A stretch of 57,562 nucleotides of DNA, from positions 1 to 57,562 of the forward strand of contig JBIIDT010000011.1 of the NCBI GenBank assembly GCA_044238145.1, given 5' to 3'. A program made the position numbers and the translations under genes. Shown in pieces: positions 1 through 7,744 of this stretch. The DNA is from QWPN01 sp044238145. Its GTDB lineage: Bacteria > Planctomycetota > Planctomycetia > Pirellulales > UBA1268. Below the pieces are notes generated by a model. It saw nothing but the letters and a program-made list of their open reading frames with translations, ran no database searches and had not been told where the DNA came from. Each line of letters starts with the position of its first letter. Position 1 is the stretch's first letter.

Positions 1-112
1 TCCACTCCTGCGGCGAAATAGCGGGCAGTGGGACGATGTCGGTGGCGGGGAGGTGATCTTCGAGCGTGCCGCGCCGGCGCTGTGACGGGCCTGAGCCCTG
101 AACATCGGCCAT
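1..112 (-). CDS. Possible 5' end of an unidentified protein, cut by the window edge
   Basis: On the minus strand an ATG at 112 opens a frame with no stop up to the window edge (37 codons). The first residues read MADVQGSGPSQRRRGTLEDH. A purine-rich AAAGGG lies about ten bases before the ATG and could be a ribosome binding site. The gene would diverge from the short-chain dehydrogenase to its right. The fragment is too short to assign to a family. In such GC-rich DNA an open frame of this size can occur by chance, so the call is weak. Confidence 0.35.
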   Translation of the reverse strand, partial: MADVQGSGPSQRRRGTLEDHLPATDIVPLPAISPQEW

Positions 113-217
113 CCTGTGAGCACCCTTTCTCCGGCCGGTCCGCGGCTTCCTCGCGGCCTGAAACCCTATGCTAAAACATGGTGTCGAATCGACCAACTTC
201 CCGTGATCAACGCCAGC

Positions 218-1057
218 ATGCCCGCCTCCGCTTCTCCCCGGGCGATCCTCGTCACGGGAGCCTCGTCCGGGATCGGCAGGGCGACGGTTCGGACCTTCTC
301 AGCCGCCGGCTGGCAGGTGGCCGCCACGATGCGTCGGCCCGACGACGGGCACGACCTCGCTTCGCTCCCGGGCGTGCGGGTGTTGCGGCTCGACGTGACG
401 TCGACGGAGAGCGTGGAGGCCGCCGTCGGGGCGGCATACGGAGCGTTCGGCCGGCTCGATGCGGTCGTGAACAACGCAGGCTACGGCGTCGACGGGGTGT
501 TCGAGTCGATGGACGACGAACTGATCCGCCGGCAGTTCGAGACCAACGTCTTCGGCCTCATGCGGGTGACCCGGGCCGTGCTCCCGCTGCTGCGGCGGCA
601 GCAGGAGGGCACGCTCGTGCAGGTGTCGTCGATGGGCGGCCGCGTGACGTTTCCACTCTACAGCATCTACCACGGCACGAAGTGGGCGGTGGAGGGCTTC
701 AGCGAATCACTGGCCTTCGAACTGCGGCCGTTCGGCATCCGCGTGCGGCTTGTGGAGCCCGGCAAGATCGCCACCGACTTCTACGGCCGCAGCCGCCAGC
801 GGGCCGCCACGCCCGCCGACGGCGGTTATGACGACTTCGTCGCGCGGTGCGAGGCGATCTCGCTGGCCACCGGCAAGGCGGCCGGCAGCAGCCCCACGGT
901 CGTGGCCGACACGATCTATCGGGCGGTGATGGATCGCGGCTGGCGGCTCCGCTTCCCGGTCGGCCCGCCGGCCCCGCTGCTCATGCGGCTGCGAAAGCTC
1001 CTCCCGGAGTCGTGGTTTCTCCGGCTCATTCGCCGCCGGTACGGCCTGGGCGACTAG
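218..1057 (+). CDS. SDR family NAD(P)-dependent oxidoreductase
   Basis: A classical short-chain dehydrogenase/reductase of 279 residues, a usual length for the family. The Rossmann glycine motif TGASSGIG is at residues 13-20, NNAG follows in the middle, and the catalytic set is Ser137/138 with Tyr151 and Lys155 in YHGTK. A PG motif follows in VEPGKIATDF. It should be a cytosolic NAD(P)H-dependent oxidoreductase acting on a carbonyl or alcohol; the substrate cannot be told. The frame is open upstream to a GTG at 116, but a -10-like TATGCT/CTAAAA lies at 167-176, so transcription probably begins near 180. I chose the ATG at 218; the GTG at 203 is an alternative. Confidence 0.9.
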   Translation: MPASASPRAILVTGASSGIGRATVRTFSAAGWQVAATMRRPDDGHDLASLPGVRVLRLDVTSTESVEAAVGAAYGAFGRLDAVVNNAGYGVDGVFESMDDELIRRQFETNVFGLMRVTRAVLPLLRRQQEGTLVQVSSMGGRVTFPLYSIYHGTKWAVEGFSESLAFELRPFGIRVRLVEPGKIATDFYGRSRQRAATPADGGYDDFVARCEAISLATGKAAGSSPTVVADTIYRAVMDRGWRLRFPVGPPAPLLMRLRKLLPESWFLRLIRRRYGLGD

Positions 1058-1102
1058 CGGTGTCGCAGACGGGCGCCGGGCTGTCGGATGGCTTCGGCGG
1101 CG

Positions 1103-2146
1103 TCATTCCGGCAGGTGGTAGAAGCCGATCGCCAGGATCAGGTACACCCCGAGGAGCAGGAAGCCTTCGAACCAGTTGGCCTTCCCGTCGGTGATCAGTT
1201 CCCGGGTGATGATCGTGGCCAGCACGATCGCCACCACCTCGAAGCCCGTGAACGCCAGATCCATCGGCTGGCCCATCAGTCGACCGGCGAACACCAGCAG
1301 CGGCGCCACGAGGAGCACCAGTTGGATCGTCGAGCCGACCGTGGCCGCCAGCACCAACGAGGGCTTGCCGCGGCGGGCGAAGTGGTAGCCCGACAGCACT
1401 TCCCCGAGGCTGCCCACGCCGCCGAGCAGCACGAGCCCGCTGAAGGTGTTCGAGAGGCCCAACTGGCGGGCGGTCGGCTCGAGGGCATGCGAGAGCACCT
1501 CCGTCACCGCGCCGAGACACGCCGCCGCGCCGACCAGCACCAGCACGCTCTGCCATATCGGGGTGCCGGCATGCTCGTCGTCGATGGCCTGGTCGTCGGG
1601 GAGGTTGGTGCCCCCCGTGCCGCCGAAGAGCGTCACCGCCACGTTCATCGCGTACATCCCGATGAGGACGAACGACATCTCGAACGACAGGTCGCGGGTT
1701 CCCTGGGGCGTGCCGATGTTGAACATCGCCGGCACGATGAAGCAGAACGCGCAGATCATCAGCATCGAGCCGTTCACAGCCAACCGCCGGGGGTCGAACT
1801 TTTGCTCCCCGTGGTGGAGGCCACCGGTGATCAGCGCGATGCCGAGGCTCACGAGCAGGTTGGCGAGAATCGCACCCGTGAGCGATGCCTTCACGACCGG
1901 CGCCAGGCCATTGGCCAGGGCGACGCCGCCGATGATCAGTTCCGGGAGGTTGTTGAGCGTGGAGTTGAAGAGGCCCCCGAGCGTGGGACCCAGACGGGCC
2001 GCCAGGCGTTCCGTCGCATCGCCGATCAGGCCGACCAGCGGCACGATCGACACCAAGGCCGCGGCGAACACCGCCAGGGGCGGGGCATCCTGCCAGGCCA
2101 GGCCGAAGGCGACGGGAACGGCGGCGACAAGCCAACGACTGGTCAT
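1103..2146 (-). CDS. Sodium/calcium exchanger family protein (CaxA-like Ca2+/H+ antiporter)
   Basis: A 347-residue integral membrane protein with about eleven hydrophobic segments. The two inverted alpha repeats expected of the CaCA superfamily are visible. The first contains FNSTLNNLPELI and the second GGVGSLGEVLSGY, each carrying the acidic residue that binds the cation. It most resembles the CAX Ca2+/H+ antiporters, which expel or sequester calcium using the proton gradient. The length matches bacterial CAX proteins. It converges with the SDR gene. Which cation it transports is inferred from the family, not shown. Confidence 0.85.
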   Translation of the reverse strand: MTSRWLVAAVPVAFGLAWQDAPPLAVFAAALVSIVPLVGLIGDATERLAARLGPTLGGLFNSTLNNLPELIIGGVALANGLAPVVKASLTGAILANLLVSLGIALITGGLHHGEQKFDPRRLAVNGSMLMICAFCFIVPAMFNIGTPQGTRDLSFEMSFVLIGMYAMNVAVTLFGGTGGTNLPDDQAIDDEHAGTPIWQSVLVLVGAAACLGAVTEVLSHALEPTARQLGLSNTFSGLVLLGGVGSLGEVLSGYHFARRGKPSLVLAATVGSTIQLVLLVAPLLVFAGRLMGQPMDLAFTGFEVVAIVLATIITRELITDGKANWFEGFLLLGVYLILAIGFYHLPE

Positions 2147-2367
2147 CGGGGGCGTCCGGCGGGGCTGCGCCGCGCGATGCTGGGTGGGCGAAGCATGGGG
2201 TCAGATTCTTCGTTCATGCTTTCTCTCCATCGAAAACACAACCTTTTCAGCGATGTCAAAAAGTCAGCGCCCCACCATCCCGGTCAGCCAAGAACCAGGA
2301 AGGACGTCACTATCCCGGGAAAAGCGAGAATCGCCCCGGATCGTGCGACCGGAGGGATCCCAAAGAG

Positions 2368-2442
2368 TCGGGGCGACTGGATTCGAACCAGCGACCTCTA
2401 CGTCCCGAACGTAGCGCTCTAGCCAGGCTGAGCTACGCCCCG
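2368..2442 (-). tRNA. tRNA-Pro (anticodon CGG)
   Basis: Read on the minus strand this folds as a full cloverleaf. The acceptor CGGGGCG pairs with CGCCCCG. The D arm is followed by anticodon stem CTACG/CGTAG around the loop TTCGGGA, giving anticodon CGG. The T loop is TTCGAAT and the discriminator is A. The 3' CCA is not encoded, so it must be added after transcription. The CGGGG start is typical of proline tRNAs. It stands alone between the antiporter and the propeller gene. Confidence 0.95.
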
Positions 2443-2575
2443 AGCGGTGCGACAGATTGCCGCACGCGGGAGAGATAGATGGAGATTACCCGGAGAACCG
2501 CCGTGGGACAATGCGGCCGCCGCAAGCCGGTGCGCCCCGCCGAAAACGCCCGAAACCGAGGCAGCCGGAGCGGCC

Positions 2576-3940
2576 TCACTCCGCCGCATCGACGCAGACC
2601 AACTCCCGATCGTTGCGGGCGTAGATCCGGCCGCCGGCGAACGCCGGATGGCTCCAGACCACCTCGCGACCGAAGCATTCGTTCGTCGGATCGAGGAGGT
2701 GCATCCGCCCGAGCTCCTCGTACTTTTCCGGCGAAAGCCGGGCGAGGATCAGGTCACCCGTCTCGCTGAACAGCCAGGTGCGGGTCGCGCCCGGTGGGTC
2801 GCCGGCGACCGCTGCCGCCTGTCGCACCAGGAAGGCCGTGCCGTGCTTGCCGCGGCGATCGCCGGTCGTGGGCACGGCGGTCTCCCAGATCCGGCGGCCG
2901 TCGGCGAGGTTGACGGCCGTGAGCAGCCCGGTGTCGCAGTCGCAGCCGTAGAGGGTGTCCGCCGCGATGAACGGCGTGCTGTTGGCGCAGTAGACGGCCG
3001 ACTTCGGCTCCCCGCGCCAGGCGACCTCCACCCCCGGCGGATCGGCGGCGAGCCGGAACAGCGCCCCGACGCGGCCGATGCCGCTGGCGTAGAGCACGCG
3101 GCCGTGTTTCGTGTCGGCAACCTGTGGGGCCATGATCGACATGCCGTACATCGGTTTGAGCGGCTTCGACCACAGCACTTTGCCGGAGGTCGGATCGAGG
3201 GCGTTCAAATTGTCGGCGTCCCAGATGACGAGTTGTCGGCCGCCGGCCGACTCGACCATCGTGGGCGGGCAGTAGCCGCTCTCGCTGGCCGTCAGCGCCC
3301 GCCACCGCTCGGCCCCCGTCCTGCGATCGAAGGCCACGGCCACGCTGCCCGGCCCGCCCACCAGGCAGACGAGCAGGTCGCCCTCGACGAGCGGATGGCC
3401 GCAGAAACCCCAGATCGGCACCGGCGCGGCGTAGTCCTTCTGGAAGTCTTTCTTCCAGAGCAGCCGGCCCGAATCCGCGTCGAGACAGGTGAGGTCGCCT
3501 TCGGCCCCGAGCGCGTAGACCCGCCCGTCGGCGACCGTCGGCGTGCACCGCGGACCCGCCGCGTAGGAAATCGAGTAGGGCCGGTCGTACTCGTGCTTCC
3601 ACACGACCGCGCCCGTGGCCGCGTCGAGACACAGGATGCGTTCGCGGCCGGTGAGCTGCGTGCGATCGTTGGGGGCGTTAGCCAAGTCGCCCGAGAGACG
3701 CTCGTAGTCCATCAAATAAACACGGTCGCCGACGACGGCCGGCCCGGAGTAGCCCCCCTTCACCGCAACCCGCCACTTCACGGGCAGGCCGCGGTCCGGC
3801 AGCGACCGGGCGATGCCCGTCTCGCGCCACACCGCATCGCGCCGGGGGCCGAGCCACTGCGGCCAGTCGTCCGCCGTCGCGGCCGGGACGATCAGGACGG
3901 ACCATACGAGGCAGGCAAGGGCGAGGCGAAGTCCGGACAT
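2576..3940 (-). CDS. Secreted PQQ-like beta-propeller protein
   Basis: A 454-residue exported protein. A signal peptide with a hydrophobic core (LALACLVWSVLIVP) ends near ATADDWPQW. Repeated propeller-blade motifs follow, such as CLDAATGAVVWKHEY, CLDADSGRLLWKKDF, ALDPTSGKVLWSKPL and AVNLADGRRIWETAV. This is the BamB / quinoprotein-like fold common in planctomycete secretomes. The DWPQWLGPRRDAVWRETG opening is characteristic of that planctomycete group. Residues for binding PQQ are not recognisable, so it is probably a structural or interaction propeller rather than a dehydrogenase. It lies 21 bp downstream of recJ and is probably co-transcribed, with a CGGAGCGG ribosome-binding sequence. Confidence 0.85.
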   Translation of the reverse strand: MSGLRLALACLVWSVLIVPAATADDWPQWLGPRRDAVWRETGIARSLPDRGLPVKWRVAVKGGYSGPAVVGDRVYLMDYERLSGDLANAPNDRTQLTGRERILCLDAATGAVVWKHEYDRPYSISYAAGPRCTPTVADGRVYALGAEGDLTCLDADSGRLLWKKDFQKDYAAPVPIWGFCGHPLVEGDLLVCLVGGPGSVAVAFDRRTGAERWRALTASESGYCPPTMVESAGGRQLVIWDADNLNALDPTSGKVLWSKPLKPMYGMSIMAPQVADTKHGRVLYASGIGRVGALFRLAADPPGVEVAWRGEPKSAVYCANSTPFIAADTLYGCDCDTGLLTAVNLADGRRIWETAVPTTGDRRGKHGTAFLVRQAAAVAGDPPGATRTWLFSETGDLILARLSPEKYEELGRMHLLDPTNECFGREVVWSHPAFAGGRIYARNDRELVCVDAAE

Positions 3941-3961
3941 GAGGCCGCTCCGTGGTGTGCG

Positions 3962-5752
3962 TCAGGGGGCGGCGGCGACCGCCGGCTCGGGCAGGTCGAG
4001 GCCGACGTCGATCCCGTCGGGCCGCCAGTCGATGACCTCCATCTCCGCCGTCCGCCGTCCCCGATACTCGTTGATCTTGGGCTTGAAGGCCACGTGGAAC
4101 GGCTGACCGGGGGACGGAAGGTGAGGCAGCCACTCCGCGGCTCCAAAGGCCACGCCGCGGACTTTGCGGCCGTGCTGCACGAACTGCATCGCCAAGTGCT
4201 TGCCGCCGGCGCCGATCACGCGGGGAGGCTCCGCGAGGGTCACGGCGGAGGCGCACAAGATCGGGCGGCGGTTGGCCTGGCCGAACGGGGCGAGCCGCTC
4301 GAGCTGCTCGACGGCGTCGAGCGTCAGGCCACCGAGCGACGTCTCGCCGTCGATGGCGACCTGGGCGCGACGCAACTCGGCGGGCAGCCGTCGGTCGACG
4401 GCGTCACAGAAGGCCTTGCGGAAGGCGTCGATGCGGCCGTCCTCGATCCGCAGTCCGGCGGCCGCCGCGTGCCCGCCGCACGTGACGAGCAGGTCGCGGC
4501 AGGCGACGAGCGCCTCGTGGACGTCGAAGCCCGGCACGCTGCGCACGCTGCCGATGGCCGGGCGGCCCTGGTGCGGGTCCTGGGCGATCATCACGACCGG
4601 CCGATGGAACCGCTCGGCGAGCCGGCCGGCCACGATGCCGATCACGCCGGCGTGCCAGCCGCGGTCGGCCAGGACGAGGGCGGCGTCGGACTCGGGATCG
4701 AACCGCTCCCGGGCCTGCTTGGTGGCGGCGAGCTGGATGCTCCGCTCCTCGGTCTCGCGCTGGGCGTTGAGTTCGTGAAGATAGTCCGCCAGGCTCACCG
4801 CCCGCGCGGCGTCGGCGGTGGTGAGCAGCTCGATCCCGCGGGCCGCCTGGCCCAGCCGGCCGGCGGCGTTGAGTCGCGGCGCGAGGCGGAAGGCGACGTC
4901 CTCGGCGTCGAGCGCCGACTTTTCGGCGAGGCCCGCCAACTCGATGAGCCGGGCCAGGCCCGGCCCGCCCTTCTGCCGGAGGCACTCGAGGCCGTGCCTG
5001 ACGAAGATCCGGTTCTCGTCGAGCAACGGCACGACGTCAGCCACCGTGCCCAGCGCCGCCAGGCCGATGCCGCGAAGGAGCATCTCCCGCAGCCGCGGCG
5101 TCACCCGCTTGGCACTGCTGGCCCGGGTGGCGATCGCCCAGGCGAGCTTGAGGGCCACGCCCGCGCCGCACAGTTCTCCGAACGGGTAATCGGTGCCCGG
5201 CAGCCGCGGGTGCACGAGCACGTCGGCCTCCGGAAGCGCGTCGGCAAACGCATGGTGGTCGGTGACGATCAGCTCGAGGCCCAGTTCGCGGGCCCGGCGG
5301 GCCTCGGACACGCTGGCGATGCCGCAGTCGACCGTGACGACGAGGCCGGCGCCGCCCGCGGCCAGCGTCTCCAGAGCCGCGGCGTTGAGTCCGTACCCCT
5401 CCTCGAACCGGTCGGGCACGTACCAGCTCGACTTTGCGTCGATCGCCTCGAGGCAGCCGGCGAGGATCGCCGTGGCGCACATGCCGTCGGCGTCGTAGTC
5501 GCCGTAGATGACGATCGGGCGGCCGGCCCGGGCGGCGGCCAGGATCCGGTCGGCGGCCTCGGGCACGCCGGGCAGGGTCTCCGGATCGCGGAGGTCGGCG
5601 AGCGTGCCGGCCAGGAAGGCCTTGACCGCGGCGGCCGACGTGATGCCACGGGCCGTCAGGAGTGCGGCCACGATGCTCGGCACGCCCGCCTCGCGCTCCA
5701 GTCGCGCCACGGCCGAGCGGTCGTGTGGGCGGATGTGCCAGCGTTTCGGCAC
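3962..5752 (-). CDS. recJ: Single-stranded-DNA-specific exonuclease RecJ
   Basis: A 596-residue DHH/DHHA1 phosphoesterase. The DHH-family metal motifs are intact: YGDYDADGMCA, VTVDCGIAS and VTDHHAF with the DHH triad, followed by PFGELCGAGVALKL. The DHHA1-like region includes CGGHAAAAGLRIE, and an OB-type C-terminal part ends in VIDWRPDG. RecJ degrades single-stranded DNA 5' to 3' in recombination and mismatch or base-excision repair. The length fits the family. The start is a GTG preceded by AGGAAAGGAAG. A minus-strand -10 element (TATACT, 5794-5789) lies about 40 bp upstream of the start. Confidence 0.95.
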   Translation of the reverse strand: MPKRWHIRPHDRSAVARLEREAGVPSIVAALLTARGITSAAAVKAFLAGTLADLRDPETLPGVPEAADRILAAARAGRPIVIYGDYDADGMCATAILAGCLEAIDAKSSWYVPDRFEEGYGLNAAALETLAAGGAGLVVTVDCGIASVSEARRARELGLELIVTDHHAFADALPEADVLVHPRLPGTDYPFGELCGAGVALKLAWAIATRASSAKRVTPRLREMLLRGIGLAALGTVADVVPLLDENRIFVRHGLECLRQKGGPGLARLIELAGLAEKSALDAEDVAFRLAPRLNAAGRLGQAARGIELLTTADAARAVSLADYLHELNAQRETEERSIQLAATKQARERFDPESDAALVLADRGWHAGVIGIVAGRLAERFHRPVVMIAQDPHQGRPAIGSVRSVPGFDVHEALVACRDLLVTCGGHAAAAGLRIEDGRIDAFRKAFCDAVDRRLPAELRRAQVAIDGETSLGGLTLDAVEQLERLAPFGQANRRPILCASAVTLAEPPRVIGAGGKHLAMQFVQHGRKVRGVAFGAAEWLPHLPSPGQPFHVAFKPKINEYRGRRTAEMEVIDWRPDGIDVGLDLPEPAVAAAP

Positions 5753-5788
5753 GTGGGGCTTCCTTTCCTCGGGCGGCGGACGTCGGCA

Positions 5789-5851
5789 GTATATAGGCCT
5801 GCATAGAGGCCCGCGCGACCGGCCCGAAGACGGCCGGGCAGTCGCTATATT
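5789..5851. promoter_or_regulatory. Divergent promoter region of recJ and the YkgJ-hisS genes
   Basis: Two -10-like hexamers face away from each other in the 125 bp between the genes. TATACT reads on the minus strand (5794-5789) toward recJ, and TATATT on the plus strand (5846-5851) toward the cysteine-cluster gene. AT-rich hexamers stand out against the surrounding GC-rich DNA. The -35 elements are not clear. Confidence 0.5.
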
Positions 5852-5877
5852 AGCGGCCCACCCCCGAGGAAAGACCG

Positions 5878-6372
5878 ATGCCAGTCGCCGACCTGCCGTT
5901 GCCCGTGCTGCCCGCCAAGCCGCCGCGGGGCGACGTGCCGCAGGACAAGGTCCTGTGCGAGTTCTGCACCGCGAAGTGCTGCCGCTATTTCGCCCTGCCG
6001 CTGGAGACGCCCACGACCCGCGAGGAGTTCGAGTACATCCGCTGGTTCCTGCTCCACGATCAGGCCACCGTCTTCACCGAGGACGGCGAGTGGTACGTCT
6101 GCGTGCATACGGTCTGCAAGCACCTCCAGGACGACCATCGCTGCGGGATCTACGAGACGCGGCCGCCGGTCTGCCGCGAGTACACGACCAAGGAGTGCGA
6201 GTACGAGGACGACTGGATCTACGACCGGTACTTCGAGACGCCCGAGCAGGTGGTCGAGTACATGGACGCCGTCCTCGGCCCGGGCGGGGAGCATGTCGGC
6301 GACGGGCGCCGGCGGAAGAACCGCCGGCGGTCGATCCGCGGCCCCAAGCCGCCCCTGCTGCAGATCGTCTGA
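5878..6372 (+). CDS. YkgJ family cysteine cluster protein
   Basis: A 164-residue cytosolic protein of the CxxCxxxCC (YkgJ/UPF0153) family. The cluster reads LCEFCTAKCC near residues 24-33. Further conserved cysteines are in VCVHTVCKHL, RCGIYETRPPVC and KECEY. These cysteines are thought to hold a metal, probably zinc or an Fe-S cluster; the biochemical role of the family is unknown. The start ATG has a strong GAGGAAAG ribosome binding site. The gene is followed 14 bp later by hisS, suggesting one transcript. The C-terminus is basic (RRRKNRRRS). Confidence 0.88.
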   Translation: MPVADLPLPVLPAKPPRGDVPQDKVLCEFCTAKCCRYFALPLETPTTREEFEYIRWFLLHDQATVFTEDGEWYVCVHTVCKHLQDDHRCGIYETRPPVCREYTTKECEYEDDWIYDRYFETPEQVVEYMDAVLGPGGEHVGDGRRRKNRRRSIRGPKPPLLQIV

Positions 6373-6386
6373 CGGGAAGGGACGAC

Positions 6387-7724
6387 GTGATCGAACCCCG
6401 CACCCTCAAGGGCTTCCGCGACCATCTGCCCGCGCAGGCTCTGGCCCGCGAGCGGGTCCTCGACGTGGCCCGACAGGTCTACCGGTCGTACGGGTTCGCC
6501 CCCATCGACACGCCGGCCCTGGAGTACCTCGAGATCCTCACCGGCAAGGGGAGCGAGGAGACCGACAAGCAGATGTACCGCTTCACGGACCACGGCGGCC
6601 GGGACGTGGGCATGCGGTTCGACCTGACGGTGCCCTTCGCCCGGTTCGCGGCCCAGCACGTGCACGAGTTGGGCCTGCCGTTCAAGCGTTATCACATGGC
6701 CACTGTCTGGCGGGGCGAGAACACGCAGCGGGGTCGCTACCGCGAGTTCATGCAGTGCGACTTCGACACCATCGGCACCACGAGCCCGGTGGCCGACCTG
6801 GAAATGGTGCTCGTGGTGCACGACCTGCTCGCCGCCATCAGCGTGGGCGCGTTCACGATCCACCTCAACGATCGGCGGGTGCTCGGCGGCATCCTCGCCC
6901 GACTCGGCCTCGCCGACCGCTCCGCCGGCGTGCTCCGCAGCCTCGACAAGCTCGGCAAGGCGAAGCCCGAGGCCGTGGCCGCGGAACTGGCGGCGCAGGG
7001 CGTGGACGCGGAGGCCGTGCGCACGCTTCTGGAGATGGCGGCACTCGCCGGGCCGCCGGACACGGTGCTCGCCGGGCTCGACGCCGTCGTGGGCGACGCG
7101 CCGGCGGGCCGCGAGGGCGTGGCGGCGCTGCGGGGCATCGTGGCCGGAGCTGCGGCGGCCGGCGTCCCGACGGGTCGCGTCGTGATCGATCCCTCGATCG
7201 CCCGCGGGCTCGACTACTACACGGGCATCGTCCTCGAGAGCTTTCTCGCCGACCTGCCGGGCCTGGGCAGCATCTGCTCGGGCGGCCGCTACGACAACCT
7301 CGCGGGGCTGTACACGAAGCAGCCGCTTCCGGGAGTCGGGGCGTCGCTGGGGATCGACCGGCTGCTCGCCGGGCTCGAGGAACTGGGCCGGTTGGCGTCG
7401 GCCGAGACACCCGCCGACGTGTTCCTCGTGCACTTCGACGCCAACCGCCTCGACGACTATCTGCGGATCGCCGCCGCGCTGCGGGCCGGCGGCATGGCGG
7501 TGGAGTTCTTCCCGGAGCCGAAGCGGGTGGGGCAGCAGCTCAAACTCGCCGCGAAGCGGGGGTGCCCCGCGGCGCTGGTGATCGGCAGCGACGAGTTCCG
7601 GGCGGGCACCGCCCAATTCAAGAACCTGCGCACGGAACAAGGGACCGTGATCGACTGGCACGGAGACCTGCAGGTGCTCGTCGACGCCGTGCACTCGCAG
7701 TGCGCGGCGATGCGGACCGGTTGA
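6387..7724 (+). CDS. hisS: Histidyl-tRNA synthetase
   Basis: A 445-residue class II aminoacyl-tRNA synthetase that charges tRNA-His. Class II motif 2 appears in YREFMQCDFDTIG, the histidine-specific signature in ARGLDYYTGIVLE, and motif 3 in GVGASLGIDRLL. The C-terminal anticodon-binding domain follows (DVFLVHFDANR onward). The start is a GTG at 6387 with the ribosome binding site GGGAAGGGA five bases ahead, in agreement with the conserved opening PRTLKGFRDHLP. The frame is open far upstream but those residues belong to the overlapping recJ/ykgJ region and are not real. Confidence 0.96.
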   Translation: MIEPRTLKGFRDHLPAQALARERVLDVARQVYRSYGFAPIDTPALEYLEILTGKGSEETDKQMYRFTDHGGRDVGMRFDLTVPFARFAAQHVHELGLPFKRYHMATVWRGENTQRGRYREFMQCDFDTIGTTSPVADLEMVLVVHDLLAAISVGAFTIHLNDRRVLGGILARLGLADRSAGVLRSLDKLGKAKPEAVAAELAAQGVDAEAVRTLLEMAALAGPPDTVLAGLDAVVGDAPAGREGVAALRGIVAGAAAAGVPTGRVVIDPSIARGLDYYTGIVLESFLADLPGLGSICSGGRYDNLAGLYTKQPLPGVGASLGIDRLLAGLEELGRLASAETPADVFLVHFDANRLDDYLRIAAALRAGGMAVEFFPEPKRVGQQLKLAAKRGCPAALVIGSDEFRAGTAQFKNLRTEQGTVIDWHGDLQVLVDAVHSQCAAMRTG

Positions 7725-7744
7725 CGGCCGGCTTCAACCGGCCG
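7725..7744. terminator. Bidirectional hairpin between hisS and the H-NOX kinase gene
   Basis: A perfect 7-bp stem CGGCCGG / CCGGCCG with the six-base loop CTTCAA sits right after the hisS stop and overlaps the last codons of the convergent kinase gene. There is no U-tract on either side, which is common for hairpins in GC-rich genomes. It could end both transcripts. Confidence 0.5.

Noticed and set aside
116..217. Upstream GTG start for the SDR gene
   Set aside because: The -10-like element at 167-176 would lie inside the coding region, and the added 34 residues are not part of the SDR fold.
2447..5806. A 1119-codon open frame antisense to recJ and the propeller gene
   Set aside because: In this GC-rich DNA the antisense frames of real genes are open by codon bias. 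The translation is rich in Arg, Gly, His and Asp without domain motifs, while the minus-strand genes have complete families. The same reasoning removes the long plus-strand frames across 13.7-21.5 kb and 24.8-27.5 kb.
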